NCBI GenBank assembly: GCA_002841395.1
Contig: PGZM01000005.1
Location: forward strand, 1 to 64,000
Origin: Firmicutes bacterium HGW-Firmicutes-9
GTDB taxonomy: Bacteria > Bacillota > Clostridia > Christensenellales > CAG-138
Length of the DNA: 64,000 bases
Direction: 5' to 3'
Program-made: the position numbers and the translations under genes
The notes under the pieces: generated by a model
The model's input: the letters and a program-made list of their open reading frames with translations, nothing else
What the model was told of the DNA's origin: nothing
Database searches by the model: none
Shown here: positions 26,183 to 34,831 of the stretch, piece by piece
Position numbering within the stretch: position 1 is the stretch's first letter
Layout of the letters: each line of letters opens with the position of its first letter

Positions 26183-27709
26183 ATGCGGCAAGAAAAACTC
26201 TTTCAAAAAACCTATAGTTATGATCAAAATGCGCAAACCGCGGCGGGAAAAGCCTCTCCGTGGTTTCATGCGCGTCCGGTCGCGGTTACAGCCCTTGGGC
26301 TATTGTTCGGGCTCTTGATCGGCGACGGGTTTTCGCTGCTTCGCGCGATGATCGCATGCGTCGTTCTGCTTGTTTGCGCCCTCGCCGCGCGCATTCTCAA
26401 AAAAGCCATGTGGACGGTGTTTCTGGTCTTCATGGCGCTGGGGTTCGTGCGTGTTGCGTGTGCTGCTCCGACGCAGGTACCGACAGGCACGGGTGTCGTG
26501 CAGGGGAGAATCTGCGAAACGCCGGAAGCGCGCGACTTTGGTCAATACCGCGTCTATCTGGACGATGCGACGCTGAACGGCAACCCAATCTCCGGCAGGC
26601 TTCGCCTGTTTACCCGCTTTGCGACCGAACCCGCCTACGGACAGGTCGTTTCCGCTAGCGCAGAGGTTGTCGCCTCCGCCGAAAAATATCGTCTCAACGA
26701 CCGCTATCGGGCTGTCTTCGCGGTCGCGTTTGCACGCGGCGAGACGAAGATTCTTTGGCAATCCCCGCCGGATCTATACGGACACCTGCTTGAACTGCGC
26801 GAAACCATAGCAACACGCATCGCGCTCTTGTTTCCCAATGCACCAGGCGAGGCGAAGGGCATGATCCTCGGTGACACATCGGATATCGACGACGAGATGC
26901 TGACGGCGTTTCGGGATACGGGCATCGCGCATCTTCTCTCGGTGTCGGGCTTGCATGTGTCCATGCTCGCCCTAGCGTTCTCGCTGCTCTTTCGGCGAAA
27001 CGCTTGGGTACGCTTTGCCGCGGTTGCGGTGTTCTGCGCGCTGTACGCCGCAATTACTGCGTTTTCCCCGCCGGTGGTGCGCAGCGGCATCATGCTGCTC
27101 ATCGGTCTTCTCGCGTTTCCGTTGCGTCGCCGGCTTGACGCCATCAGTGCGCTTGCTGCGTCGTTTATCCTGATCCTCTTCTACAACCCCTATTCGCTCT
27201 GGAATGCGGGGTTTCAGCTCTCCTACGTCGCGGTGCTTTCGATGATTCTGCTGGCGCCCGTGTTTCAAAAACCGCTCGCGCGCCTTGGCTCCACCGCGGC
27301 GGGATTGCTCGGCGCCAGCACCGCCGTAGTGATTGGAACCCTTCCCACGAGCGGCTATTTCTTTGGCCAGGCGCAGTTTCTTTCGTTGGTGACGAATCTG
27401 TTCGTGATTCCGATCTCCGGCGTGTTCCTGATTCCCGCGGTGCTCGGCGTGCTGCTCTCGTTTGTGTCCCTGCCGGTCGGAAGCGTCGTCGCGTGGGTGG
27501 CGCGCGCGGCGCTGGACATCATCCTCGGCGTGGCGCGATTCGGCGGCAGCGTCTCGCTGGCTCTACCCGCGCCGAACGTCGTCGCGTATCTTCTGTGGCT
27601 TGCAGCGATGGTGTTTGCCTCGCGGCTGTTCCTCCGGCCTGCGAAAACGCGCGCGCTGATGGCGGCGCTACTTGCGGAAGTCTCTGTTCTGTTTTGGATT
27701 TTGTTTTAA
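26183..27709 (+). CDS. comEC: ComEC/Rec2 family DNA-uptake channel, short form
   Basis: 508 residues. The N-terminal DUF4131 part (about residues 20-190) contains two to three membrane helices and an OB-like segment (GVVQGRICETPEARDFGQYRVYLDDATL). The competence domain starts with GMILGDTSDIDDEMLTAFRDTGIAHLLSVSGLHVSML and has many helices. The usual C-terminal metallo-beta-lactamase domain is absent: the protein ends MAALLAEVSVLFWILF where a ~250-residue nuclease-like domain would begin, and none is encoded in the next 350 bases. The start lacks a clear ribosome-binding site. holA follows, as in other Firmicutes. Confidence 0.9.
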   Translation: MRQEKLFQKTYSYDQNAQTAAGKASPWFHARPVAVTALGLLFGLLIGDGFSLLRAMIACVVLLVCALAARILKKAMWTVFLVFMALGFVRVACAAPTQVPTGTGVVQGRICETPEARDFGQYRVYLDDATLNGNPISGRLRLFTRFATEPAYGQVVSASAEVVASAEKYRLNDRYRAVFAVAFARGETKILWQSPPDLYGHLLELRETIATRIALLFPNAPGEAKGMILGDTSDIDDEMLTAFRDTGIAHLLSVSGLHVSMLALAFSLLFRRNAWVRFAAVAVFCALYAAITAFSPPVVRSGIMLLIGLLAFPLRRRLDAISALAASFILILFYNPYSLWNAGFQLSYVAVLSMILLAPVFQKPLARLGSTAAGLLGASTAVVIGTLPTSGYFFGQAQFLSLVTNLFVIPISGVFLIPAVLGVLLSFVSLPVGSVVAWVARAALDIILGVARFGGSVSLALPAPNVVAYLLWLAAMVFASRLFLRPAKTRALMAALLAEVSVLFWILF

Positions 27710-27738
27710 TGTCGATTCCGATGATTTTTTTGCACCAT

Positions 27739-27896
27739 TGTGGATAACTCTGTGCATTTGGTGAACAACCGTTTGGTCTGGCCACAGTCTATTCACCAAA
27801 AAACGGCTTTATTTCGCTGTGAAACCGTTTCTGGTCGGATTTTTTCCACACTTGTCCACAGACTTATCCCCAGCTTGTGGATAACTTTGTGGATGC
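27739..27896. other. Cluster of DnaA boxes between comEC and holA
   Basis: Two perfect boxes on the minus strand (TGTGGATAA at 27739-27747 and 27876-27884), and plus-strand one-mismatch boxes TTTTCCACA (27842-27850), TTGTCCACA (27852-27860) and TTATCCCCA (27864-27872), plus TGTGGATGC (27888-27896). Five fall within 55 bases. The ~360-base gap 27710-28068 has no gene. Confidence 0.6.
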
Positions 27897-28032
27897 GAAT
27901 TGTAAGATTAACACCATACTTATTCGGATTGAACGAATGTGCAGCGATCACAACGAGAAGTCGTTTGCTTCTTTTCTTCAGAAATGAAGAGGATATCCCG
28001 CGGTTACTTCTTCTAAATAGTAAGAACAATCG

Positions 28033-28061
28033 TTTGCAAGAAGCGCGGAGAATGGTATAAT
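28033..28061 (+). promoter_or_regulatory. Promoter of holA, leaderless layout
   Basis: TTTGCA, 17 bases, TATAAT, then only AACCCCT before the ATG at 28069. Confidence 0.55.
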
Positions 28062-28068
28062 AACCCCT

Positions 28069-29046
28069 ATGGACGGCATCACATTTGTAAAAGGCCTGAA
28101 CGGCGGAGACCCCGTCGGCGGCGTATACTATTTTTGCGGCGAAGACGCGTACAGCCTCAACAAAGGTGTGCGCGCGGTCATCGAGCGCACCAATCCCGAT
28201 CTGCGGGACATGAACACCACGATTTTGCGCACACCCTCGCCTGCGGATATTCAGGCTGCGGCGGAGTCGATGCCGTTTTTTGACGAGCTTCGCGTGGTGG
28301 TGGTCATGGAGTTTGACGCGGACACCGCAAACGCGCTGGAAGGCTACATCAAGTCCGTGCCGGAGACGACCGCGCTCGTGTTCGTGCGTCCGGGCAAGCC
28401 GCCGCTGACCAATCCGCTCTACAAAGCGATCGCCTCTCTTGATCGCGTGGTCAGCTTTGATCCGCTGACCAACACACAGCTCAATAACTTTTTGCAAAAC
28501 CGCGCGAAGAAGAACAATATCGTGCTGGACGAGTCCGCTGCGAATCGTATGATCGCGTATCTTGGAAGCGACCTCGGCGCGCTGGAAAACACGCTGCTCA
28601 TGCTCGGCGCCTACGTCGGCTTCGGCAACCGCGTCACGGTAAAGACGGTGGATACCCTCGTACAGAAGCCGAGCGAAGCGAAGGTGTTTGACGTGATGAA
28701 CCTGCTCTGGGCGGGCAACAAGCGCGACGGCATGCGCGCGCTGACGGAGCTGGTGAACGACCCGTCCGAGAGCGCGATGGGACTTGCGACCATGTTTTCG
28801 CGAAACGTACGAAACGTGCTGAACGTCAAGCAGCTATTGATGCGCGGCAAGAACGAGGCGCAGATTGCGCAGACGCTGGGCATGAAGCCGTATCCCGTAC
28901 AGAAATCCGTCGTCAGCGCGAAGAAACGCAGCTATGCAAAGCTTGTCGAGATGATGGATGCGTTCATCAATGTGGAGTGGAACCAGAAGCAGGGTCTCGG
29001 CAAGGCGACGGATTCGCTGATTCTCGCGTGTCAGGAGCATTTTTAA
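28069..29046 (+). CDS. holA: DNA polymerase III subunit delta
   Basis: 325 residues, usual length for the clamp-loader delta subunit, which opens the sliding clamp. Typical segments: YYFCGEDAYSLNKGVRAV, IQAAAESMPFFDELRVVVV, KTVDTLVQKPSEAKVFDVMNLLWAGNKRDGMRAL, and C-terminal KRSYAKLVEMMDAFINVEWNQKQGLGKATDSLILA. Position after comEC is the norm in Firmicutes; rpsT, often next, is not present here. Confidence 0.93.
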   Translation: MDGITFVKGLNGGDPVGGVYYFCGEDAYSLNKGVRAVIERTNPDLRDMNTTILRTPSPADIQAAAESMPFFDELRVVVVMEFDADTANALEGYIKSVPETTALVFVRPGKPPLTNPLYKAIASLDRVVSFDPLTNTQLNNFLQNRAKKNNIVLDESAANRMIAYLGSDLGALENTLLMLGAYVGFGNRVTVKTVDTLVQKPSEAKVFDVMNLLWAGNKRDGMRALTELVNDPSESAMGLATMFSRNVRNVLNVKQLLMRGKNEAQIAQTLGMKPYPVQKSVVSAKKRSYAKLVEMMDAFINVEWNQKQGLGKATDSLILACQEHF

Positions 29047-29131
29047 ACAAAATAACCGGATATCGCAATTGCGGTCAAGCAATCGATCATCGATCAGATT
29101 AAAATAAACAAGTTACGATAAGGAGCACCAC

Positions 29132-29416
29132 ATGATCAAACACATCGTATTCACCAGGTTCGAGAACGCCGACGAGCAGGCGCCCGTTGCCAGTGAAATG
29201 CTGCTCGCGCTTAAAGACAGCATTCCGCAGATTCGCACCATCGAAACCGGACGCGACTTCAAGCACAGCGAACGCAGCTTTGACCTCGCGCTGATCGTTA
29301 CCTTTGACACGAAGGAAGACCTCGAAATCTACGACCGCCATCCCGAGCACGAGAAAGCACGCGCATACATCAAAGCGCACCGCACGGCAACCGCAACGGT
29401 CGACTTCGAATTCTAA
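29132..29416 (+). CDS. Dabb (stress-responsive alpha/beta barrel) protein 1
   Basis: 94 residues with the dimeric alpha/beta-barrel (Dabb) pattern: IKHIVFTRFE, helix, GRDFKHSERSFDLALIVTFDTKEDLEIYDRHPEHEKARAYIKAH. Members are often stress-induced; no catalytic residues are evident. Ribosome-binding site AAGGAG. Paralogue of the next gene; together they lead into uvrB. Confidence 0.9.
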   Translation: MIKHIVFTRFENADEQAPVASEMLLALKDSIPQIRTIETGRDFKHSERSFDLALIVTFDTKEDLEIYDRHPEHEKARAYIKAHRTATATVDFEF

Positions 29417-29454
29417 TTCCGATAAACTTACACAACACGAAAGGAGCGTCCGCT

Positions 29455-29745
29455 ATGCTCAAATACATCGTTCTCTTCAAGTTCCGCGATCCGGAAGAGT
29501 GCCTGCCGACCGTCATCGAAAAGCTGCACGGCATGGTCGGCAAGATCCCCGAGATTCTCTCGATGGAGACGGGCGCGGACATATGGCACAACGGCGAGCG
29601 CAGCTATGACCTCGCGCTGACGATACTGTTCAAAGACCTCGACGCCATCGCGGTCTACGACAAGCACCCCGCGCACGAAGAGGCGCGGGAATACATCTAC
29701 GCCCACCGCGTCGACGGCAAGACCGTCGTCTATGAAATATCATGA
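29455..29745 (+). CDS. Dabb (stress-responsive alpha/beta barrel) protein 2
   Basis: 96 residues, paralogue of the upstream protein ([55 protein letters not shown]). Ribosome-binding site AAAGGAG. Its stop codon overlaps the uvrB start (ATGA), so translation is probably coupled and this Dabb pair is in the uvrB operon. Confidence 0.9.
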   Translation: MLKYIVLFKFRDPEECLPTVIEKLHGMVGKIPEILSMETGADIWHNGERSYDLALTILFKDLDAIAVYDKHPAHEEAREYIYAHRVDGKTVVYEIS

Positions 29746-31769
29746 ATGAGTTTAAACTGGTATCCGAATACGAACCCGCGGGCGACCAGCCGCAGGCGAT
29801 CGATCGTCTGTCGGAGGGCATTCTGCGCGGGGACAAGGCGCAGGTGCTGCTCGGCGTTACCGGCAGCGGCAAAACCTACACCATGGCGAAGGTGATCGAG
29901 CGTGTGCAAAAGCCCACGCTGGTCATCGCGCACAATAAAACCCTCGCGGCACAGCTCTGCTCCGAGTTTCGGGAGTTTTTCCCGGACAGCGCGGTGGAGT
30001 ATTTCGTGAGTTATTACGACTACTATCAGCCGGAGGCGTATATCCCCGCGTCCGATACCTACATCGAAAAGACCACGGACATCAACGAGGAGATCGACCG
30101 CCTCAGATACAGCGCGACAAGCTCGCTCAACGAGCGGCGCGATGTCATCATCGTCTCCTCCGTCTCCTGCATCTACGCGCTGGGCGATCCGGAAGAGTAT
30201 ATGCGCATGTCCGTTTCGCTCAGAAAAGGCGCGCTGATTTCGCGCGAAGAAGTCGTGCGAAAGCTCGTGGACATCCAGTTCCAGCGCAACGACATCGACT
30301 TTTCGCGTGGCACCTTCCGCGTCCGCGGAGATGTGCTGGATATCTATCCGATCTCCAGCGCAGGCACCGCCATCCGCGTGGAATTCTTCGGCGACGAGAT
30401 CGAGCGCATTATGGACGTCAACTCGCTTACGGGCGAATTGCTCGGTGAGCGCGCGCATGTCGCGGTGTTTCCCGCGACGCACTATGCCACAAGCCGCGAA
30501 AAGCTGGAGGGCGCAATCGACCAGATTTGGAGCGACGCGCTCGAGCGGCGGGACGAGTTCCAGCGGATGGACCGCCTGATCGAGGCGCAGAGAATCGAGC
30601 AGCGCACGCAGTACGACATCGAGATGATGCGCGAAATCGGCTACTGTAACGGCATCGAGAACTATTCGCGCTACTTCGACGGCAGAAAACCCGGCCAGCC
30701 GCCGTTTACGCTGATCGACTATTTTCCCAAGGATTTTCTCCTGATCGTGGACGAAAGCCACGTAACCATCCCGCAGATCGGCGCAATGTATCGCGGAGAC
30801 CTCGCGCGCAAAACGTCGCTCGTTGACTACGGCTTCCGCATTCCAAGCGCATACGACAACCGTCCGCTGAAATTTCCGGAGTTTGAGGCGAGGATTCCGC
30901 AGATGATCTGCGTTTCCGCCACGCCCGCCGAATACGAGATGAAGCGATCCACACAGGTTGTGGAGCAGATCATTCGTCCAACGGGATTAATCGACCCGGA
31001 AGTGGAGGTTCGACCCGTCAAAGGACAGATCGACGACCTGCTCGGGGAGGTTCGCCTTCAGGCGCAGAAGGGCTACCGTACGCTGGTGACCACGCTGACC
31101 AAGCGCATGGCGGAGGATTTAACCGAGTATCTCGACGGCATGAAGGTGCGCGTGCGGTATATGCATGCGGACATCGAGACCATCGAGCGCATGGAGATCA
31201 TCCGCGATCTGCGGTTGGGTGATTTTGACGTGCTTGTGGGGATCAATCTGCTCCGCGAAGGATTGGACTTGCCGGAAGTGGGGCTTGTTGCGATTCTGGA
31301 CGCGGATAAAGAGGGGTTTTTGCGCTCGTCCACGAGCCTTGTGCAGACGATCGGCAGAGCCGCGCGCAACGTCGAAGGCAAGGTCATCCTCTACGCGGAC
31401 GTGATTACGCCGAGCATGAAGTTCGCGATGGACGAGACCGACCGCAGGCGCACGATTCAGAAAGCGTTCAACGAGGAGCACAACATCACGCCGCAGAGCA
31501 TCAAGAAGGCGATCCGTGCACCGTTGCTCATCACCAGCAAAGTGGCGGACATGAACGACGATATGGATGCGGATGAGAAAGCCGCGCGCGTGAAGGTGCT
31601 CACCGAGGAGATGCGGGCAGCCGCGCGGGAACTGGAGTTTGAGCACGCGGCAAAGCTCCGCGACGAGATCCGCAAGCTCTCCGGCGAGGAAGCACTGGAG
31701 CGCGCATCCGAACCCAGACCCGGCACCATCGGCGCCAAGAAGCGCAACAAGGGCAGGTCGAGAAAATAA
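29742..31769 (+). CDS. uvrB: Excinuclease ABC subunit B
   Basis: 675 residues, full length. Damage-verification helicase-like subunit of nucleotide excision repair. Walker [13 protein letters not shown], beta-hairpin region [25 protein letters not shown]-type DESHV, helicase motif [11 protein letters not shown], and the C-terminal UVR domain [20 protein letters not shown]. Start overlaps the Dabb 2 stop by ATGA. uvrA is not next door. Confidence 0.98.
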   Translation: MNEFKLVSEYEPAGDQPQAIDRLSEGILRGDKAQVLLGVTGSGKTYTMAKVIERVQKPTLVIAHNKTLAAQLCSEFREFFPDSAVEYFVSYYDYYQPEAYIPASDTYIEKTTDINEEIDRLRYSATSSLNERRDVIIVSSVSCIYALGDPEEYMRMSVSLRKGALISREEVVRKLVDIQFQRNDIDFSRGTFRVRGDVLDIYPISSAGTAIRVEFFGDEIERIMDVNSLTGELLGERAHVAVFPATHYATSREKLEGAIDQIWSDALERRDEFQRMDRLIEAQRIEQRTQYDIEMMREIGYCNGIENYSRYFDGRKPGQPPFTLIDYFPKDFLLIVDESHVTIPQIGAMYRGDLARKTSLVDYGFRIPSAYDNRPLKFPEFEARIPQMICVSATPAEYEMKRSTQVVEQIIRPTGLIDPEVEVRPVKGQIDDLLGEVRLQAQKGYRTLVTTLTKRMAEDLTEYLDGMKVRVRYMHADIETIERMEIIRDLRLGDFDVLVGINLLREGLDLPEVGLVAILDADKEGFLRSSTSLVQTIGRAARNVEGKVILYADVITPSMKFAMDETDRRRTIQKAFNEEHNITPQSIKKAIRAPLLITSKVADMNDDMDADEKAARVKVLTEEMRAAARELEFEHAAKLRDEIRKLSGEEALERASEPRPGTIGAKKRNKGRSRK

Positions 31770-31792
31770 AAATAAATAATCGGAACGTTCTG

Positions 31793-31821
31793 AGCTGCAC
31801 CAAACAGGGTGCAGCTTTTTT
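31793..31821 (+). terminator. Rho-independent terminator after uvrB
   Basis: AGCTGCACC-AAACA-GGGTGCAGCT stem followed by TTTTTT. Confidence 0.85.
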
Positions 31822-31860
31822 CATGCTCCGTTTTCTTTACAATATTGTCACGTGAAGTCG

Positions 31861-31880
31861 GAACGTTTGTTCGGTATAAT
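31861..31880 (+). promoter_or_regulatory. LexA-like palindrome abutting the -10 of BspA-like copy 1
   Basis: GAACGTTTGTTC (GAAC-N4-GTTC, 31861-31872), then GG and TATAAT (31875-31880). The pattern resembles the Gram-positive LexA box core and would overlap RNA polymerase. Identical in copy 2. No lexA gene in the window. Confidence 0.4.
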
Positions 31881-31936
31881 GGAAGAAAACGAAGTTCTAC
31901 AAAAATCCAGCACACACCATCAAGCGAGGACACACC

Positions 31937-33243
31937 GTGAAGCTGCTGAAACGTATAGTCCTGACCATGCTCATCTTGCTGGTGTTAACAACACCTTCTC
32001 TTTCCCTTGCCGAAAGCGACTATGAAACAGGCGACGGGTGGATTTATCAGGATGGTGAGCTGAAGATTGTAACCAATAACGGGCTCATCAACTTCCTCTA
32101 TCATGAGTTTGATATGCGTGGAGATCCGCAGCATATGTCACGGATATCATAATCGACTATTTTATCGGTGATATTAATCCGTCCATCACTTCTGTTGAAG
32201 AGGGAAATGATACATTCATCATTGATAATGGATGGGTGATCAATCAGCAAACAAAAACGCTGTTTGGCGCGGCGAACGTGAAAGAGAACAAAACACGGGC
32301 AGTCATCGATGATCTTCCGAGCTACATTGAGCATATCGGTATGTATGCTTTTAGTGATTGCAGAGCGTTAAGACAGATTACGATACCTGATCTTGTTATC
32401 AGTATTGGAGAATTTTCGTTTAGCGGTTGCGATAGCATGGAAAGCATCACTTTGCCACGCAATGCAACAACAATAGACGCCTGTGCATTCATTCATTGCA
32501 CAAAATTGAAACGGATTAATTTAGAAGCTGCAATTAATAGTATAGGAGTTGCAGCCTTTGATGCATGTGTTAATCTTGAAACGCCGTCTATATATAATAC
32601 AAAGATCGAGGTTGTGCATGGCAACAGCTTCTGGGGGTGTGATCAATTTCAAACCGTTGAGTTCCCATCAACATTGAAGAGAATTGAGAATATAGCCTTT
32701 ATGCTTTGTGAGAGACTGAGTACTCTTATTTTTAACTCAGATCAGCTAACCATTGAAGACGGCGCATTCGCGAATTGCGAGAATGTGAGGAAGCTGATTT
32801 TCACAAAAGGCAAACCGGTTTCCATCAGTAGCAAGATGTTTAACGAAGACGGAAGGACGCCGGACGGTAAGAGTTTCATCACCTACTTCTATGATACAAA
32901 CGGTGAAATTTTCCCCTACCCCACCCTCTACTATACCGCCGCCTACGCCGATGAGTGGGCGCCCAACGGCGAAACGGAATGTAACGGTTACACGATCCAG
33001 CAGATTTCGCAGGAGGAGCTGGACGCGATTCTCGCGGAAGCGAGGGGAGAGGAAACGCCGGAGATCAATAATTCTCCCACGCCAGCAACCGACCAACAGA
33101 TCTAGGCAACTGTCGCGGAAGTGACAAAGGCAGACTCCTCATTTGCAGCAGGATACGAAGGAATCTTGTTTGCTGCAATTGGGATTGCTGTGATAACGGT
33201 TGTTGTGATTATGATTGTGCGCGTTAGAAAATCAAAACAATAA
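31937..33243 (+). pseudogene. BspA-like leucine-rich-repeat surface protein, copy 1, broken
   Basis: GTG start at 31937 after GCGAGGACACACC. It begins like copy 2 with a signal peptide (MKLLKRIVLTMLILLVLTTPSLSLA) and WIYQDGELKIVTNNG, but a missing base after GDPQH puts the frame to a stop at 32152. The reading continues one frame over as VTDIIIDYFIGDINPSITSVEEGN... through five or so LRR_5-type repeats (IGMYAFSDCRALRQITIPDLVISIGEFSFSGC). It then hits an in-frame TAG at 33103-33105. Beyond it, still in frame, a membrane anchor (GILFAAIGIAVITVVVIMIVRVRKSKQ) runs to 33243. So a frameshift and an amber stop cut off both secretion and anchoring. Sequencing error could explain one but hardly both. 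Confidence 0.85.
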
Positions 33244-33297
33244 GAGAATATCGTATTTGATAATCTTATGACGAATTACTTCGAGGGATTCATCAAG

Positions 33298-33323
33298 CGG
33301 AGCCAACCAGGCTCCGTTTTCTT
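33298..33323 (+). terminator. Terminator after BspA-like copy 1
   Basis: CGGAGCC-AACCA-GGCTCCG followed by TTTTCTTT; it overlaps the start of repeat unit 2. Confidence 0.65.
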
Positions 33324-33346
33324 TACAATATTGTCACGTGAAGTTG

Positions 33347-33366
33347 GAACGTTTGTTCGGTATAAT
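33347..33366 (+). promoter_or_regulatory. LexA-like palindrome abutting the -10 of BspA-like copy 2
   Basis: GAACGTTTGTTC (33347-33358) followed by GG and TATAAT (33361-33366), the same arrangement as upstream of copy 1. Confidence 0.4.
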
Positions 33367-33423
33367 GAGGGAAACACGAATCGCTAAAAAAATCTAACAC
33401 ACACCGTCAAGCGAGGACACACC

Positions 33424-34689
33424 GTGAAGCTGCTGAAACGTATAGCCCTGACCATGCTCATCTTGCTGGTGTTAATAACACCTTCTCTTTCCCTTGCCGA
33501 AAGCGACTATGAAACAGGCGACGGGTGGATTTATCAGGATGGCGAGCTGAAGATTGTAACCAATAACGGGCTCATCAACTTCCTCTATCATGAGTTTGAT
33601 ATGCGTGGAGATCCGCAGCATACTTCGGTTGAAGAGGGAAACGAATCATTCATCATTGATAATGGGTGGGTGATCAATCAGCAAACAAAAACGCTGTTTG
33701 GCGCGGCAAACGTGAAAGAGAACAAAACGCGGGCAATCATCGATGATCTGCCAACCTACATTGAGCATATCGGTATGTATGCATTTAGTGATTGCAGAGC
33801 GTTAAGACAGATTACGATACCTGATCTTGTTATCAGTATTGGAGAGTTTTCTTTTAGCGGATGCGATGGCCTAGAAAACATCACGTTACCAAGCAAAGTA
33901 ATCACTATAGATAATTTTGCGTTCAGCGAATGCACTAAATTGAAACGGATTAATTTAGAAGCAGCAATAAATAGTATCGGTGCTGCCGCCTTTCATGTAT
34001 GTATTAATCTTGGAACGCCGTCTATATATAATACAACGATCGAGGTTGTGCAAAGCAACAGCTTCTTAGGTTGTATTCTATTTCAAACGGTGGAGGTTCC
34101 TTCGTCTGTAAAATTAGTTGAAGATCAAGCATTCGGTCACTGTACGGCCCTTAGTGTGTTGATATTTAACTCAGATCAGCTAACAATTAAAGACGGCGCA
34201 TTCGATCATTGCGAAAATGTGAGGAAGCTGATTTTCACAAAAGGCAAACCGACTTCCATTGGCAATGCGCTGTTTGGCGAAACAGAGAGAACGTCAGACG
34301 GGAAGGGTTTTATCGTGCATTATTATGAGGAGAGCGATAAAACCATCCCCTACCCCACCCTCTACTATACCGCTGCCTACGCCGACGAGTGGGCGCCCAA
34401 CGGCGAAGCGGAATGGAACGGCTACACGATCCAGCAGATTTCACAGGAGGAACTGGACGCGATCCTCGCGGAAGCGAGGGGAGAGACAACCCCTGTGTTA
34501 ACGGGTCCCCCCACACAGACGCCATCCCCGACAACCGCGCCGGAACTAACAGCAACCTCGCCGGACAAGTATAAGCCGGATCAAGCGACATCGCCCGTGG
34601 TTGAGATTCTTCTTGTTTCCGCGATTGCGGGGGTTGCGGCGGGAATTGTGGTCATTGTGTGGGCGCGAAAACGCAAATCAATGAAATGA
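33424..34689 (+). CDS. BspA-like leucine-rich-repeat surface protein, copy 2
   Basis: 421 residues. Signal peptide to about residue 25 (ending SLSLAES), a WIYQDGELKI start module, then LRR_5/BspA repeats of the form IGMYAFSDCRALRQITIPD, ISIGEFSFSGCDGLENITLP, IDNFAFSECTKLKRINLE to about residue 290. Next comes YTAAYADEWAPNGEAEWNGYTIQQIS, a Pro/Thr linker (TPVLTGPPTQTPSPTTAPE), and a C-terminal membrane anchor VVEILLVSAIAGVAAGIVVIVWARKRKSMK. No LPxTG. Compared with copy 1 it lacks a ~17-residue stretch (DIIIDYFIGDINPSIT) by an in-frame deletion. Such proteins are surface-exposed and bind host or other cells in some species. Start codon is GTG. Confidence 0.9.
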   Translation: MKLLKRIALTMLILLVLITPSLSLAESDYETGDGWIYQDGELKIVTNNGLINFLYHEFDMRGDPQHTSVEEGNESFIIDNGWVINQQTKTLFGAANVKENKTRAIIDDLPTYIEHIGMYAFSDCRALRQITIPDLVISIGEFSFSGCDGLENITLPSKVITIDNFAFSECTKLKRINLEAAINSIGAAAFHVCINLGTPSIYNTTIEVVQSNSFLGCILFQTVEVPSSVKLVEDQAFGHCTALSVLIFNSDQLTIKDGAFDHCENVRKLIFTKGKPTSIGNALFGETERTSDGKGFIVHYYEESDKTIPYPTLYYTAAYADEWAPNGEAEWNGYTIQQISQEELDAILAEARGETTPVLTGPPTQTPSPTTAPELTATSPDKYKPDQATSPVVEILLVSAIAGVAAGIVVIVWARKRKSMK

Positions 34690-34753
34690 CGATATAGTTA
34701 GTTTTAGAAAAAATTGCAGTTCAAGTACGCGGGTCTTCTTGCGACTCTCAATA

Positions 34754-34793
34754 GAAAAACAGGCACTATCAATCTGATAATGCCTGTTTTTTG
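34754..34793. terminator. Bidirectional terminator between BspA-like copy 2 and M15 gene
   Basis: AAAAACAGGCA...TGCCTGTTTTT stem with inner TATC/GATA pairs; T-runs on both strands, genes converge on it. Confidence 0.85.
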
Positions 34794-34831
34794 TTGAATG
34801 TTCTCTTGCGTTTGGGATATTCGTACAAACG

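Larger units (their letters stand above)
31825..33243 (+). repeat. Tandem duplication, unit 1 (promoter plus BspA-like gene)
   Basis: From GCTCCGTTTTCTTTACAATATTGTCACGTGAAG onward this unit is repeated about 1486 bases downstream (33311-34689). Promoter region, leader and most of the coding sequence are near identical at the 5' end and diverge towards the 3' end. Confidence 0.9.
33311..34689 (+). repeat. Tandem duplication, unit 2
   Basis: Second unit of the 1.49-kb duplication described at 31825; contains the intact gene copy. Confidence 0.9.
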
